64,000 nucleotides of DNA from Leminorella richardii (GTDB lineage Bacteria > Pseudomonadota > Gammaproteobacteria > Enterobacterales > Enterobacteriaceae). Both the position numbers and the translations under genes were made by a program. Below are positions 8,355 through 17,285 of this stretch, piece by piece. Within the stretch, counting starts at the first letter, position 1. Each line of letters starts with the position of its first letter. Location of the stretch: positions 2,042,501 through 2,106,500 of the forward strand of contig NZ_LS483470.1 of NCBI RefSeq assembly GCF_900478135.1. Reading direction: 5' to 3'. A model generated the notes under the pieces. That model made no database searches. It saw nothing but the letters and a program-made list of their open reading frames with translations, and had not been told where the DNA came from.

Positions 8355-9614
8355 ATGCGCATTATTCACACGTCTGACTGGCATTTAGGGCAGTACTTCT
8401 TTACGAAAAGCCGAGCCGCAGAACATGAAGCCTTCTTAGACTGGCTGATTGAACGCGTTCTTATCCACTCTGTCGACGCCATTATCGTTGCCGGAGACGT
8501 GTTCGATACCGCATCGCCCCCCAGCTACGCCCGTGAACTTTATAATCAGTTTATCGTCAAACTTCAGCCTACAGGCTGTCGTCTGGTGGTGCTGGGTGGG
8601 AATCACGACGCCGTCGCCGTGCTTAACGAATCCCGATCGCTGCTGGCCTGCCTCAACGTTGACGTTATTGCTGGCGTAGCGGAAGATCCATCTCAGTCAC
8701 TTTTAGTTCTCACTAACAGTGCCGATGAACCTTCCGCTCTACTGTGTGCCGTTCCGTTTATTCGTCAGCGTGACATTGTCACTAGTCAAGCCGGGCAGTC
8801 TGCGGAAGAAAAACAGCAGGGAATGCGTGCAGCAATTGCAGCCTACTATCAGCACCTCTACGAGCTAGCGCTAGAAAAAAGAGAGGCAATCGGCCGCCCT
8901 TTACCCATTATTCTCACTGGCCACTTAACGACGGTTGGCGCATCAACGTCGGATTCCGTCAGGGAGATCTATATCGGTACCCTTGATGCCTTTCCCGCAC
9001 AGGATTTCCCCCCTGCTGACTATATTGCTCTGGGCCACATTCACCGACCGCAAAAGGTGGCGAACAGCGAGTATATTCGCTATTCGGGATCTCCGATCCC
9101 CCTTAGCTTCGACGAAGCTGGTCAGGAAAAAAGCGTCGTTTTGGTGGAGTTTACGCCCAACGAGTCGACCAGCATCGAGCTGCTGCCCGTTCCGGAATTT
9201 CAGCCGATGCGCTTAATCAGTGGTGATATCGATACCGTACTCAATCAGCTATCATCATTCGACTCTCATCGTGAAGAGCTGCCTACCTGGCTGGACATTG
9301 AGGTCGATACCGCCCTTTACCTAAGCGATCTGCAAAAGCGCATTCAGCTAATGGCTGACACTCTGCCAGTCGATGTACTACTGCTGCGGCGCAGTAAGTC
9401 GATGGCTCACCGCCATTTGGTGCGGCAGGAAAAAGAAACGCTGTCTGAGCTGACGGCAAGTGACGTTTTCGAGCGCAGGCTGGCGCAGGAACAGGCACAG
9501 TCTCCCGATGAAAACGCTGCGCTGCGCTATCCTCGGTTGAGGGAGATGTTTAACGGTATTCTAGAAGACGTCAGGCTCGAACGCGAACAGCGCGCCAAGG
9601 AGGAGATCAAGTGA
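8355..9614 (+). CDS. sbcD: SbcCD exonuclease, nuclease subunit
   Basis: The Mre11-type metallophosphoesterase of the SbcCD complex, which cuts DNA hairpins and processes double-strand ends. It has 419 residues. Metal-binding motifs appear in order: SDWHLG (D8, H10), AGDVFD, GGNHD, TGHL and LGHIHRPQ. ATG 8355 follows GAGAGG by seven bases. A TATAAT hexamer at 8316-8321 may be its -10 box, but no convincing -35 is seen. The stop overlaps the sbcC start by four bases. It is divergent from phoBR, as in E. coli. Confidence 0.96.
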   Translation: MRIIHTSDWHLGQYFFTKSRAAEHEAFLDWLIERVLIHSVDAIIVAGDVFDTASPPSYARELYNQFIVKLQPTGCRLVVLGGNHDAVAVLNESRSLLACLNVDVIAGVAEDPSQSLLVLTNSADEPSALLCAVPFIRQRDIVTSQAGQSAEEKQQGMRAAIAAYYQHLYELALEKREAIGRPLPIILTGHLTTVGASTSDSVREIYIGTLDAFPAQDFPPADYIALGHIHRPQKVANSEYIRYSGSPIPLSFDEAGQEKSVVLVEFTPNESTSIELLPVPEFQPMRLISGDIDTVLNQLSSFDSHREELPTWLDIEVDTALYLSDLQKRIQLMADTLPVDVLLLRRSKSMAHRHLVRQEKETLSELTASDVFERRLAQEQAQSPDENAALRYPRLREMFNGILEDVRLEREQRAKEEIK

Positions 9615-12600
9615 AAATTCTCAGCCTGCGCCTCAAAAATATTAATTCCCTCAAGGGCGAGTGGAAAATCGACTTTACCCGCCCGCCCTTTTGCGACAAC
9701 GCGCTGTTTGCCATTACGGGCCCAACCGGCGCAGGTAAAACCACCCTGCTGGACGCTATTTGTCTAGCTCTTTACCACAAAACGCCTCGGCTTACCGTTA
9801 GCCCAACGCAAAACGATTTGATGACAAACTACACGGCCGAGTCGCTGGCCGAAGTCGAATTCGACGTTCAGGGCGTTGGCTATCGCGCATTTTGGAGCCA
9901 GCGTCGAGCCAAAGGCCTAGCTGACGGCAACCTGCAGGCACCCAAAGTAGAGCTGGCCTACCTGAGCGACGGAAAAATCATTACTGATAAAGTTCGCGAC
10001 AAGATTGACGCTATCGCGCAAATCACTGGTCTTGATTTTGGTCGCTTCACGAAGTCCATGATGCTCTCTCAGGGAGAGTTCGCCGCCTTTCTGAATGCTG
10101 AACCCAACGAACGAGCCGAGCTTTTAGAAGAGCTCACCGGTACAGAGATATATGGGCAGATATCCGAGCGGGTCTTTCTTCGCCATAAAGAAGCCAAAAG
10201 CGAGCTGGATACGCTGTACGCGCGATTTGACGGCGTTCGCACGCTGAATGACGACGAACTAAGCCAGCTACACCAGCAGGAACAGCACCTGCGCCATCAG
10301 GAAAAAACGCTAAGCCAAGATATCCAGCGCCTAACTAACGACACTCAATGGCTAGCTCAACACGATGACAACCAGCAGCAGTTAACCTCAGCACAGCAGC
10401 GGCTTACTGCCGCTCAAGAGGCACTCCGGCATCACACAGCAGAGCTAACCCGGCTACAGCACAGCGAGCCAGCAGAAAAGCTGATGCCGCTTTATCGTGA
10501 ACGCCAGCGGCTTCGCGATGAAACCCTTACACTCACTCATAGTGTGGCTCAGCTGAAAACAGAAGCCGCCAGTCTTCACCAAGTCGCTGAGCAGAGCCAG
10601 CAGGCCTATGAACAAGAAGAAAAGGCGCTGGCTACCCTTCTTGCTGACCATGAGCAAACCCGGGCACTGATTGATGAGAGGGTTACTCCACTTGATCTGC
10701 GTATCTCAACTCGACGCCAAGAGCTAGAACAGTGGACGGCTCAAAAGACAGATTTAACTGTTCAGCATCAAAATGCCGTTTCCGCCCATGGGGCATTGAT
10801 CTCGCGATGTGCGACCGTAGAGCAGCGGCAGCGCGAGCTGAACGACTACTTTACCCAATACAGCACCTACGCCCAGTGGGGTGAAAATCTCCCTCTCTGG
10901 CAAAGCCAGCTAGAAGATTTGGCTCAGCAGAGCGCCGAACAGGATCGACTCCATCAGGATATTCACCAACGCCGCCAAGAGCTGGCTACCGTAGAGCAAT
11001 CCCTGACTCAGGCGGCAGAGGAGCAGCACCTTGAACAAGAACGCCTCATTGCTCAGCAGAGCGCCCTTGAAAGCCTACAGCAGCAGTATCAGGCCTTAAC
11101 GCTTGATGACGACCTGCCCTCACTTCGACAACAGCGACTCGCTTTAGCCAGCGCGCGAGAAAAGGTTCGCGAGCTATCCCAGCTACAGCTTCGACATTCG
11201 GAAACACAGGCAAGACGCATCAGCCTTTGTGAGCGAAAGGCCCAGTTAGCAGCCAGTATCGAACAGCAAAGGGCTCAGCAGCAAACCTGTCAGCGAGCCC
11301 TTGACGATAAACAGGCTCATCTGGCAGATCTCGATACCCTTCACCAGCAGGAAAGCCTGCTGGCTCGCTTCGCTCAGGAGAGAGCCCAGCTTCAGTCTGG
11401 GAGCCCTTGCCCCCTTTGTGGCGCAACGGAACATCCTCTTGGTGCAGAAAGCGATCCGCTCGTTCACAGCAACAGCACAGAGCGGCTCGCCGTATTAAAA
11501 GCAGAAGTACAGCAGTTACATGACGACGCTATCCGCTTAATCAGCCAGATCCACGCGCAGGAAGAAGAGGCTCAAAGGCTACATGTTGAAACCGCCTCTC
11601 TGGACAGCCTTCTTGCCGATCTCCAGAACCAGTGGCTCACCCTCAGCCAAGAGTCAGAGGCAGCATTCAGCATTGATGATGAGCACGGCCTGATTGAAAG
11701 CCTTAACACACTACAACAGCGCGAACAGCTCCTCGATGAGCGCCTTCAGGCGCTGGAGCGGGGAGAAAAGGCGCTTCAACAGCACCAGTCACTGTTAAGC
11801 CAGCAAACTGCCAGCCTGAAAGAGGCTCAGCTGCGTGTAACGCTGCTGACGCAGGACGTTGCCCACAGCAAACAGCAGTGCCAGCAGTCGGAAGATCTAT
11901 TCAAAGCATTAGAACACACCTACCAGCATCGACTGACACAGCTCCGCCAGCAGCTGGAAACATTTACACTGTCCCTGCCTTCTGCCGAAAATGCGACCTC
12001 ATGGCTTACATTACGCAGAAACGAGTGGCAACAGTGGCAGACAAACCGTGCAGAATTCACTGCGGTGGAACAGCAGGCAGCAGCGATAAATGCCGAAATA
12101 AGCGGGCTACAGAGCCAGCTATCGCTTATAGCAACGCGCCTGCATGACGTCGAAGCTCAATACTGTACCTGCCGTGATAACGTTGAGCGCCTCATTCAAG
12201 AACGCCAGCAGATATTTGGCGAGCAATCAGTAACTCAAGCCTTACGCCAGATGGCTGAAGCGCGTTCTGAACGTGAACAGTCCTTAACGCAGCGCCGTCA
12301 ACTCGCCCAGCGCAGTCACAGTGAGCGTCAGTCCCTTATTGGGCGACTGTCGGCTCTCGAACAGCAGTTCCAACAGCACCAAGAGCTGCAACAGCGGCAG
12401 GAACAGCATTTTCATCAAGCTATTGTAGACAGCGCGTTTAGCGATGAGTCCGCCTTTTTAGCAGCTTGCCTCAGCGATGAAGAACGGCAGTCACTCAGTT
12501 TGTTAAAAGAACGCCTGACAACGGAGCTCACTCAAGCCTCCGCCCTCGCTCAGTCAGCCGAACAGCGTCTTCAGCAGCATCTAACGGCTCGCCCGGCGCA

Positions 12601-13291
12601 TCTTGCTCAGGATGAAACGCGTCAGGAACTTGCTCAGCGCATTACTCTACTTTCTCAAGAGCTTCGCGCTAACGGGGTTCTTCAGGGGGAAGTAAAGCAA
12701 AAACTGGCTGAAGATATTCTCTCCCGCGAACGTCAGGGAGAACTACAGAAGCTTATCGCCCACCATCAGCAATCCTTGGACGATTGGGCGATGCTCAATG
12801 CGCTTATTGGTGCCAGCGACGGTGCCAAGTTTCGCCGCTTTGCTCAGGGGTTAACGCTTGATCATCTGATATATCTGGCTAACCGCCAGCTCGACAGGCT
12901 TCACGGGCGCTATCAGCTTCAGCGAAAAGAGGACGGCGCACTGGAAATGCAGGTGATTGACACTTGGCAGGCAGACAGCGTGCGCGATACTCGCACCCTC
13001 TCTGGCGGGGAAAGCTTTCTAGTCAGTCTGGCTCTGGCGCTGGCGCTCTCCGATCTGGTTAGTCATAAAACCCGCATCGACTCACTGTTTCTTGACGAAG
13101 GATTTGGCACGCTGGACAGCGAAACCTTGGACATCGCGCTGGACGCGCTGGACAACCTCAATGCCAGTGGAAAAACCATAGGCGTCATTAGCCATGTTGA
13201 TGCCATGAAAGAGCGGATCCCAGTACAAATCAACGTGAAGAAGATAAATGGACTCGGCGTCAGTAAATTGGATGACAGGTTCAAAAATTAG
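9611..13291 (+). CDS. sbcC: SbcCD exonuclease, ATPase (Rad50-like) subunit
   Basis: SMC/Rad50-type ATPase of 1226 residues that works with SbcD. Walker A GPTGAGKTTLL is near residue 36. A very long Q/E/L-rich coiled coil is interrupted by the zinc hook CPLC (C600 and C603), which joins two molecules. The signature LSGGESF is near 1130 and Walker B SLFLDEGFGTLD near 1157. Translation starts at GTG, inside the GTGA overlap with the sbcD stop, which indicates coupling. It is longer than E. coli SbcC (1048 residues), the extra length being in the coiled coil. Confidence 0.96.
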   Translation: MKILSLRLKNINSLKGEWKIDFTRPPFCDNALFAITGPTGAGKTTLLDAICLALYHKTPRLTVSPTQNDLMTNYTAESLAEVEFDVQGVGYRAFWSQRRAKGLADGNLQAPKVELAYLSDGKIITDKVRDKIDAIAQITGLDFGRFTKSMMLSQGEFAAFLNAEPNERAELLEELTGTEIYGQISERVFLRHKEAKSELDTLYARFDGVRTLNDDELSQLHQQEQHLRHQEKTLSQDIQRLTNDTQWLAQHDDNQQQLTSAQQRLTAAQEALRHHTAELTRLQHSEPAEKLMPLYRERQRLRDETLTLTHSVAQLKTEAASLHQVAEQSQQAYEQEEKALATLLADHEQTRALIDERVTPLDLRISTRRQELEQWTAQKTDLTVQHQNAVSAHGALISRCATVEQRQRELNDYFTQYSTYAQWGENLPLWQSQLEDLAQQSAEQDRLHQDIHQRRQELATVEQSLTQAAEEQHLEQERLIAQQSALESLQQQYQALTLDDDLPSLRQQRLALASAREKVRELSQLQLRHSETQARRISLCERKAQLAASIEQQRAQQQTCQRALDDKQAHLADLDTLHQQESLLARFAQERAQLQSGSPCPLCGATEHPLGAESDPLVHSNSTERLAVLKAEVQQLHDDAIRLISQIHAQEEEAQRLHVETASLDSLLADLQNQWLTLSQESEAAFSIDDEHGLIESLNTLQQREQLLDERLQALERGEKALQQHQSLLSQQTASLKEAQLRVTLLTQDVAHSKQQCQQSEDLFKALEHTYQHRLTQLRQQLETFTLSLPSAENATSWLTLRRNEWQQWQTNRAEFTAVEQQAAAINAEISGLQSQLSLIATRLHDVEAQYCTCRDNVERLIQERQQIFGEQSVTQALRQMAEARSEREQSLTQRRQLAQRSHSERQSLIGRLSALEQQFQQHQELQQRQEQHFHQAIVDSAFSDESAFLAACLSDEERQSLSLLKERLTTELTQASALAQSAEQRLQQHLTARPAHLAQDETRQELAQRITLLSQELRANGVLQGEVKQKLAEDILSRERQGELQKLIAHHQQSLDDWAMLNALIGASDGAKFRRFAQGLTLDHLIYLANRQLDRLHGRYQLQRKEDGALEMQVIDTWQADSVRDTRTLSGGESFLVSLALALALSDLVSHKTRIDSLFLDEGFGTLDSETLDIALDALDNLNASGKTIGVISHVDAMKERIPVQINVKKINGLGVSKLDDRFKN

Positions 13292-13403
13292 CGGATTACG
13301 CCAAACTCAACGGTAAAAGTGCGGCACCGCACGCCACGATTGGGTATGATGGTAACCATGTTTATACAGAGCGCTGCTCTCTTTGAAGAAAATGGAAATA
13401 AGT

Positions 13404-14315
13404 ATGTTGTGGTTTAAAAACGTTATGATTTATCGCCTCAGCCGTGATGTGTCTCTGTCAGCGGATGAGATGGAAAAGCAGCTCAAACCGTTAACCTTCA
13501 CCCCCTGCGGCAGCCAGGATATGGCAAAAACGGGATGGGTTTCTCCTTTGGGTTCAGACAGCGACGCTCTGACACACACCGCCGGTAACCAAATTCTTAT
13601 CGTCGCTCGCAAAGAAGAAAAGATTCTGCCTGCGCCGGTCATTAAGCAGGCGCTTAACGCAAAAATTGCCCAGCTTGAAGCAGAACAGCACCGCAAGCTG
13701 AAAAAGACAGAAAAAGATGCTCTGAAAGACGAAGTCTTGCACACTCTCCTGCCTCGCGCCTTTAGCCGCTTTAACCAGACCAGCCTGTGGATCGATACGG
13801 TAAACGGCCTGATCATGATCGACGCCGCCAGTGCCAAGCGCGCTGAAGATACGCTAGCGCTGCTGCGCAAGAGCCTTGGCTCACTGCCGGTTGTCCCACT
13901 CACGATGGAAAGCCCGATCGAACTGACGCTAACTGAATGGGTCCGTTCAGGATCGCTACCTGCTGGATTTACGCTACAGGATGAAGCCGAACTCAAAGCA
14001 CTGCTTGAAGGCGGCGGCGTGATCCGCTGCAAAGCACAGGAGCTGGTCAGTGATGAAATCGCCGCCCACATTGAAGCGGGCAAATTGGTCACCAAACTGG
14101 CTTTGGACTGGCGCGAGCGCATCGAATTTATGCTGGCTGACGACGGCAGCCTGAAGCGCATCAAGTTTACTGAAACGGTCAAAGAGCAAAATCAGGACAT
14201 TGATAAAGACGATCGCGCAGCCCGCTTTGACGCCGACTTCTCCCTTATGACGGGTGAAACTATGTCATTAATTAATGAACTCATTGAAGCATTAGGCGGA
14301 GAGCGTAAAGAATAA
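13404..14315 (+). CDS. rdgC: Recombination-associated protein RdgC
   Basis: A 303-residue nucleoid-associated DNA-binding protein, the same length as E. coli RdgC. It forms a ring around duplex DNA and restrains RecA. Conserved stretches include MLWFKNVMIYRLSRDVSL, FTPCGSQDMAKTGWV, LLPRAFSRFNQT and LTLTEWVRSGS. The frame extends up to a TTG at 13383, but ATG 13404 fits the family N-terminus and follows a GGAAATA ribosome-binding site. It is 112 bases after sbcC and probably has its own promoter. Confidence 0.96.
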   Translation: MLWFKNVMIYRLSRDVSLSADEMEKQLKPLTFTPCGSQDMAKTGWVSPLGSDSDALTHTAGNQILIVARKEEKILPAPVIKQALNAKIAQLEAEQHRKLKKTEKDALKDEVLHTLLPRAFSRFNQTSLWIDTVNGLIMIDAASAKRAEDTLALLRKSLGSLPVVPLTMESPIELTLTEWVRSGSLPAGFTLQDEAELKALLEGGGVIRCKAQELVSDEIAAHIEAGKLVTKLALDWRERIEFMLADDGSLKRIKFTETVKEQNQDIDKDDRAARFDADFSLMTGETMSLINELIEALGGERKE

Positions 14316-14403
14316 CCGTATTTTTAAAATGGATTTAACACACTATGTTAACGCCGTTAAAAAATGCAATCAGTTAAAAATGGCAGGATAAATATATTTC
14401 TAT

Positions 14404-14439
14404 CGCCGGCAGGAGTGGTAAACTACCCTCTTGCCGGTG
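14404..14439. repeat. Long imperfect inverted repeat between rdgC and the MarT-like gene
   Basis: The arms CGCCGGCAGGAG (14404-14415) and CTCTTGCCGGTG (14428-14439) pair over 12 bases with two G-U wobbles. An inner GGTA/TACC stem closes an AAC loop. No T run follows on the plus strand, so it is not a typical terminator of rdgC. It could be an operator, a transcript-end structure or a dispersed palindromic repeat. The flanking 14316-14557 region is otherwise AT-rich, with no ORF seen. Confidence 0.55.
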
Positions 14440-14557
14440 TTGCATTATAATCAACATAATATGACATGCTTGTTCTAATATTACCGGTAGCTAAAATTTT
14501 TAAATGACTTAAATATAGTTTAAAAACCAATTTAAAAAGAGTGAGCGGGGTGAGCGT

Positions 14558-15358
14558 TTGCATAATTATATCATTAACGACCGGGTTCTTTTTAATACCC
14601 ACACCGGTACGTTAAGCCGCCTTGACGACCCGCGGCAGATAAGCACGCTCGATAACCATACCAAGCGCCTGTTTCTGCACCTGATAGACAGTGGCTATCA
14701 GATTATTCCTTTCGAACAGCTGGCACAGGATATTCATCGCCAGCCTTCAGCTGAAACGACAGCGCTTCTGGTACATATGTTGGAAGGCATTTCCGAATCG
14801 TTTCAACACATTAACGAAATGGAACCCGTGCTCACGGCATACTCTTATGGAGCACAGCTTTCAACTGACGTTGAACTCAAGGTTGTAGCCAGCTACAGAA
14901 CCTTTAATAATGATAGTCAGGAAAAGCCCTATATTGCAAAAAGGCCGTTAATTAATGCCACGCTGCTGTCAGAAAATACCAGCGTAAAAACAACGCCTAA
15001 AAATACCGTTGACCGCATCCTTTGGTACTACATCCGCGCGGCTCTACTAGTATCACTGTTTATTCTCCTGCTTTACGGCGCGCTGTCGCTGTTTACCAGC
15101 AAACCCAACTACTACGCTGACTATCACTATCAGGGCGACTACCGCAGCTGCCGCGTATTTATCCATAACCAAAAGCCGACGGATCTGGAACATCTTAAGA
15201 TGCGCATCGATGAACTAGATATCGACTGTAGTTCGCCTAAAAACGTCTACTCCAGCTTCCCTGCTGACGACAGGCGAGAATCCTTTCAGGTTTGTCATGG
15301 CGATCCAGATAAAGATCGTACTCCCTGTCTTAACTACTATGTGGTGAAGGTAAAATGA
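14558..15358 (+). CDS. CadC/ToxR-type membrane-anchored winged-helix regulator, MarT-like
   Basis: A 266-residue protein with a cytoplasmic N-terminal domain that begins YIINDRVLFNTHTGTLSRL, typical of the OmpR/ToxR-type winged-helix fold of CadC and MarT. A linker, one membrane segment (~159-178) and a ~85-residue periplasmic tail with four cysteines follow. The start is TTG at 14558, preceded by the purine-rich GGGGTGAG. No upstream in-frame ATG or GTG fits. Its stop overlaps the next gene by four bases. The pairing with a small membrane protein resembles Salmonella marT-fidL, so it probably regulates surface or stress genes one-component style. The signal and targets are unknown. Confidence 0.75.
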   Translation: MHNYIINDRVLFNTHTGTLSRLDDPRQISTLDNHTKRLFLHLIDSGYQIIPFEQLAQDIHRQPSAETTALLVHMLEGISESFQHINEMEPVLTAYSYGAQLSTDVELKVVASYRTFNNDSQEKPYIAKRPLINATLLSENTSVKTTPKNTVDRILWYYIRAALLVSLFILLLYGALSLFTSKPNYYADYHYQGDYRSCRVFIHNQKPTDLEHLKMRIDELDIDCSSPKNVYSSFPADDRRESFQVCHGDPDKDRTPCLNYYVVKVK

Positions 15359-15840
15359 AGCGTCGTTTAATCTTAACGCTCTCCGCTGCGTTCGGTGCAA
15401 CGCTGGTGCTAGCAGCCTGCATTTATCTATTTTATGTTCGTCAACAGGAGTCGTTTAGCTGTGCCTCTCACACTACCTATCTTTTTGAGAAGTCAGATAA
15501 AAGCAACGAAGCGCTGATGATCTCCAGCATGAAATTTCGCTTTAAAAATGGCAAAGGCAAAAACGTCATGACTGGATATATAGAAACAAACGGCCAGCGA
15601 TACACTATCGATAGAACAATTTCATTTGATTACTATAGAAATAAAAATAACGACTTCACGTTAAATACTACTAATGTTCTGCGCACCTCTCACGATACGC
15701 TGCCAAAAGATTTAGGAGAGCGTTATCTCTACCGTTTCAGCACAGAACTCCATGAATCTACCTATTTGCATATGATAGAAATGAGCAGTGGTAAAAGGCT
15801 TTTTTCCAGCGGAACGCTGCCCTATTTTATTTGTGAATAA
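15355..15840 (+). CDS. FidL-like membrane-anchored protein
   Basis: A 161-residue protein with an N-terminal signal-anchor (residues ~7-27, LTLSAAFGATLVLAACIYLF) and a periplasmic domain. It is translationally coupled to the MarT-like regulator by the ATGA overlap. Such small partners (FidL, or ToxS for ToxR) usually modulate the periplasmic domain of the membrane regulator. Two cysteines lie outside the membrane segment, C36 in FSCAS and C160 at the very end (YFICE); they may form a disulfide. The assignment rests on operon pairing and topology more than on strong motifs. Confidence 0.65.
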   Translation: MKRRLILTLSAAFGATLVLAACIYLFYVRQQESFSCASHTTYLFEKSDKSNEALMISSMKFRFKNGKGKNVMTGYIETNGQRYTIDRTISFDYYRNKNNDFTLNTTNVLRTSHDTLPKDLGERYLYRFSTELHESTYLHMIEMSSGKRLFSSGTLPYFICE

Positions 15841-15921
15841 GAAACAAAAGAGTAGTATTTTTAACGCGTAAAGAAAGTTAACGGAAAATTAACTTTTCAT
15901 GACACAAGCTCCATATTTCTT

Positions 15922-15952
15922 TCATTCTTTTTATTAGCCTACGCTTTATACT
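15922..15952 (+). promoter_or_regulatory. Candidate mdtA promoter with BaeR-like site
   Basis: TATACT (15947-15952) is a good -10 box. At the -35 position there is no TTGACA; instead TTCTTTTTATTAGC (ending at 15938) resembles the E. coli BaeR box (TTTCTCCATNATTGGC) at about ten positions. A BaeR-activated promoter without a -35 box would look like this. The match is by eye only. Confidence 0.35.
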
Positions 15953-15967
15953 AAGCGGCATTTCTCT

Positions 15968-16048
15968 CAGTGACGATGCGTCGCTGAAAATTGCTTTCCG
16001 TCATTCAGACGTTAAGCTACGGAGAATAGCTCACCGGACAGAGCTATT
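15968..16048 (+). promoter_or_regulatory. Two hairpins in the mdtA leader
   Basis: Hairpin 1 is CAGTGACG (15968-15975) and CGTCGCTG (15979-15986) with an ATG loop and one G-U pair. Hairpin 2 is a perfect AATAGCTC (16025-16032) and GAGCTATT (16041-16048), ending 16 bases before the mdtA ATG, directly ahead of the ribosome-binding site GGTGAAG. They could shape translation or stability of the mdt mRNA. No function is demonstrated. Confidence 0.5.
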
Positions 16049-16064
16049 ATGGTGAAGATTCCAC

Positions 16065-17285
16065 ATGACAAAATCCTCTATCAGTCTATCGCGCCCTTTA
16101 ATTGTTACGATCGTTGTAGTCTGTACCGTTGGCGCGTTCTTTTTTTTCAAGCCCTTTTCCAGTGGTGAAGCCCCTGCGGTGACAAAATCTGGCAGCGCAA
16201 AAGCGCCAGCGCCTACCGGGCGACGTAATATGCCCATGCCGCCAGTTCAGGCGGCTACCGCATCGATACAGGACGTTCCTCGCTACCTGAGCGGCCTCGG
16301 CACTGTCACCGCGTCTAATACCGTTGTGGTTCGCAACCGAGTAGATGGTCAAATAATCGCAATTCACTTTACTGAGGGTCAGAACGTCAATGAAGGAGAC
16401 CTGCTGGTTGAAATAGACCCGCGTCCTTTCGACATCCAGCGCGTTCAGGCTGAAGGCCAACTGCAAACGCTGCAGGCCACCTTGGCAAACGCCAAGCGCG
16501 ATCTGGCGCGCTATCAGTCTCTGATAAAAACCAACATGATTTCGCGACAGCAGCTGGATGAACAGTCCTCACTGGTTAAGCAAACAGAAGGCAGCATCAA
16601 GGCCGCCCAAGGCACTTTGGACAACGCCAACCTTCAGCTTACCTACAGCAAAGTAACTGCGCCGATTTCAGGCCGCGTAGGTCTGCGTCAGGTTGACGTC
16701 GGCAACTATGTCTCCAGTGGAGACAGTACTGGTTTGGTCGTTATTACCCAAACAAAGCCTATCGACGTTTTATTCTCACTTCCAGAAGCCTCCCTCGACA
16801 ATATCCTCCCCGCATATCGAGATGGCAAAGTACTGACCGTCGAGTCTTGGGATCGAGAAAATAAACGTCTTATTGCCACGGGAACACTCCTCAGTCTAGA
16901 TAACCAAATTGATACCGCCACAGGTACCCTGCGCCTGAAAGCACGCTTTGATAACCAAGATGAACGCCTGTTTCCCAACCAGTTTGTCAATACAAAGATC
17001 CAGGTCGACACGCTGAAAGATGCGCTGATTATTCCCGCAGCGGCCGTACAAACCGGCAACGGGGAGAATTTTGTCTGGGTTCTCAGCGACGAAAATAAAG
17101 TGAAAAAACAAACCGTGACCATCGGCCTTCGCTACGGCGAACTGAGCGTTATTAACAGCGGCCTGTCGTCAGGGCAGCGAGTAGTGACTGACGGTGTCGA
17201 TCGCCTTAAAGAAGACGTTCAGGTTGAGATTGTTACACCGGGAACGCCTAAAGAGAGTTCTCGCCGCGGGCAGAAGGCCAAATGA
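16065..17285 (+). CDS. mdtA: Multidrug efflux membrane fusion protein MdtA
   Basis: Periplasmic adaptor of the MdtABC-TolC RND pump, 406 residues. An N-terminal signal-anchor (~9-27) is followed by a biotinyl-lipoyl hairpin domain (RVDGQIIAIHFTEGQNVNEGDLLVEIDP), a coiled-coil hairpin (~105-175) and the beta-barrel domain ending with FVWVLSDENKV. Identity to E. coli MdtA is high through the core. The gene starts the mdtABCD-baeSR operon and overlaps mdtB by four bases. It exports bile salts, novobiocin and other compounds in E. coli, under BaeR control. Confidence 0.95.
   Translation: MTKSSISLSRPLIVTIVVVCTVGAFFFFKPFSSGEAPAVTKSGSAKAPAPTGRRNMPMPPVQAATASIQDVPRYLSGLGTVTASNTVVVRNRVDGQIIAIHFTEGQNVNEGDLLVEIDPRPFDIQRVQAEGQLQTLQATLANAKRDLARYQSLIKTNMISRQQLDEQSSLVKQTEGSIKAAQGTLDNANLQLTYSKVTAPISGRVGLRQVDVGNYVSSGDSTGLVVITQTKPIDVLFSLPEASLDNILPAYRDGKVLTVESWDRENKRLIATGTLLSLDNQIDTATGTLRLKARFDNQDERLFPNQFVNTKIQVDTLKDALIIPAAAVQTGNGENFVWVLSDENKVKKQTVTIGLRYGELSVINSGLSSGQRVVTDGVDRLKEDVQVEIVTPGTPKESSRRGQKAK

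Noticed and set aside
13430..14182. 250-codon antisense ORF in rdgC
   Set aside because: Ser/Arg-rich low-complexity product, typical of the opposite strand of a conserved gene.
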